A DNA stretch of 6,091 bases, taken from assembly GCA_031254955.1 (NCBI GenBank), contig JAIRTK010000127.1, positions 1 through 6,091 on the forward strand, read 5' to 3'. The translations under genes and the position numbers were made by a program. The notes under the pieces are model-generated. The model ran no database searches. It saw nothing but the letters and a program-made list of their open reading frames with translations, and was not told where the DNA came from. This DNA comes from Opitutaceae bacterium (GTDB lineage: Bacteria; Verrucomicrobiota; Verrucomicrobiia; Opitutales; Opitutaceae). The first letter of the stretch is position 1, and every line of letters begins with the position of its first letter. Shown here piece after piece: positions 5,598 to 6,091 of the stretch.

Positions 5598-5682
5598 TAT
5601 GCAAAGGCAGGGCGAATTTCTTCCCGGTGAGAGCCGTTGGACGATCTCGACTCAGCCGGAGGTTTCGCCCTGCTTTTGCATA
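5598..5682. repeat. 85-bp inverted-repeat element (MITE-like or structured RNA)
   Basis: A 19-base arm at 5598-5616 pairs with 5664-5682 with a single G-T mismatch (5606 with 5674). Inside, CCGG at 5624-5627 and TGAG at 5628-5631 pair with 5656-5659 and 5651-5654 around one bulged G (5655), and CGT/ACG (5635-5637 with 5641-5643) can close a small tip. Both ends are TA, so the element could be a 17-bp-terminus mini-transposon flanked by a TA duplication, or a stable hairpin RNA. I do not recognise a named family. It has no T-run, and it lies 300 bp past lysC, so it is unlikely to be the lysC terminator. Confidence 0.65.
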
Positions 5683-5702
5683 AGGGCCATTGGAATAAGG
5701 GT

Positions 5703-5743
5703 TGGCATCAAAGTGATGCCACGCGTCCGGAAGCGTTCTTCCG
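5703..5743. repeat. Two consecutive small perfect hairpins
   Basis: TGGCATCA at 5703-5710 pairs with 5714-5721 around loop AAG. CGGAAG at 5728-5733 pairs with CTTCCG at 5738-5743 around CGTT. The second right arm could instead pair with another CGGAAG at 5756-5761. They occupy the gene-free stretch after lysC. Confidence 0.6.
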
Positions 5744-5776
5744 TGCTCTTTCTTTCGGAAGCCTTTCCCCACGGTT

Positions 5777-5892
5777 CTTTCTCTTTCCTCTTTATCTTTA
5801 TCTCTATCCCTCGGCGGCACTGCACGGAGGAGTTCCGAGCGAAGCGAAAAGCCTGCCGAGGAGAAAGAGATAGATAAAGAGGAAAGAGAAAG
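5777..5892. repeat. 116-bp long inverted repeat, pyrimidine arm / purine arm
   Basis: The outer 21 bases 5777-5797 are a perfect reverse complement of 5872-5892. The homology continues inward with small gaps to 5818 and 5851 (CTCGGC against GCCGAG and neighbours), giving arms of about 42 bases and a loop of about 32 bases (5819-5850). The left arm is almost all T/C, the right almost all A/G. Transcribed in either direction it would form a very long hairpin. No T-run or recognisable RNA family is seen; it may be a duplicated/inverted repeat or a bidirectional transcription barrier. Confidence 0.8.
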
Positions 5893-5933
5893 AGAGAGAA
5901 CGCGGACGAGAACGAAAACGAGAACGAGAAAGG
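5858..5933. repeat. Purine-rich tract followed by hexamer repeat
   Basis: On the plus strand 5858-5900 is purine except for two T residues. It is followed by five 6-bp units at 5898-5927 (GAACGC, GGACGA, GAACGA, AAACGA, GAACGA). The first part is also the right arm of the long inverted repeat. Reading frames through it encode only Ser/Arg/Phe/Leu or Lys/Arg/Glu low-complexity sequence, so it is non-coding. Confidence 0.7.
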
Positions 5934-5978
5934 GAGTCCGAAGGAAAGAGGAAGGCGAGGCGGGGCCTGGCAGCGGTT

Positions 5979-6011
5979 TGAAGTTGCACCTTGGGGAACT
6001 GCGTAACTTCA
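5979..6011. repeat. 7-bp inverted repeat upstream of the possible gene at 6076
   Basis: TGAAGTT at 5979-5985 is complementary to AACTTCA at 6005-6011 with a 19-base spacer, which suits an operator-like dyad or a weak hairpin. A poor promoter-like pair (TTGAAG at 5978, TAACTT at 6004, 20-bp gap) overlaps it. This is weak evidence. Confidence 0.3.
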
Positions 6012-6075
6012 GTTAATCATTGCCCTCCTGCCCGGGCGTTTCTGAAATCGGCGCGCATCACGCAATCACGACATT

Positions 6076-6091
6076 ATGGCCACGAAACCGA
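6076..6091 (+). CDS. Possible start of a truncated gene (MATKP...)
   Basis: An ATG at 6076 opens a frame reading Met-Ala-Thr-Lys-Pro that runs off the window after 16 bases. A small lysine-containing N-terminus of this kind is common in basic DNA/RNA-binding proteins, but five residues identify nothing. It is suggested by position: nearly 780 bp of non-coding sequence ends here and an inverted repeat precedes it. No Shine-Dalgarno sequence is present, as for the other genes in this window. Confidence 0.3.

Noticed and set aside
5598..5682. Intrinsic terminator of lysC
   Set aside because: The hairpin lies 300 bp beyond the stop codon and has no following T-run on the plus strand.
5335..5877. 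180-residue plus-strand frame after lysC
   Set aside because: It runs through palindromes and inverted repeats and has no conserved protein features; the sequence is explained by stop-free repeats.

Overview
The window looks like chromosomal DNA of a high-GC member of the Verrucomicrobiota, most likely an Opitutaceae-type bacterium. This is inference from three things: the protein families present (an ExuT-like sugar-acid transporter next to a GH43 glycosidase, and a class II aspartokinase), the GC-rich codon use, and gene-free spacers packed with short tandem and palindromic repeats whose translations resemble junk peptides often mis-annotated in Verrucomicrobiota and Planctomycetota. No ribosomal or other phylogenetic marker RNA is present, so the placement is not firm.

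Layout. Positions 1-737 hold no credible gene. They contain small perfect hairpins, then a mosaic of short tandem arrays with different periods (21, 8, 13, 17/18 and 7 bp). Positions 738-3839 carry two genes on the minus strand, transcribed in the order MFS transporter (ExuT/anion:cation symporter type), then a GH43 beta-xylosidase/arabinofuranosidase-like enzyme. They are 9 bp apart and look co-transcribed. Neither has a signal peptide for secretion, so the likely scheme is uptake of a hexuronate or short hemicellulose oligosaccharide followed by cytoplasmic hydrolysis. A strong G-quadruplex motif sits on the template strand within the first codons of the GH43 gene. A 246-bp divergent spacer (3840-4085) separates this pair from lysC (4086-5297, plus strand), a 403-residue feedback-type aspartate kinase for the lysine/threonine/methionine/diaminopimelate pathway. 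Its job is unrelated to the sugar genes.

The region after lysC (5298-6075) is again non-coding but highly structured. It has a run of modular palindromes with different stems but a common GCG-NNN-CGC tip (5337-5561), an 85-bp element with 19-bp inverted termini (5598-5682), smaller hairpins, a 116-bp polypurine/polypyrimidine long inverted repeat (5777-5892), and a hexamer purine repeat. A new plus-strand reading frame may begin at 6076 and run off the end.

The genes are ordinary families. The most unusual material is the repeat architecture on both flanks. I found no CRISPR array, tRNA, rRNA, transposase, or phage/defence gene. The ORFs in the spacers are best explained as repeats that happen to lack stop codons.
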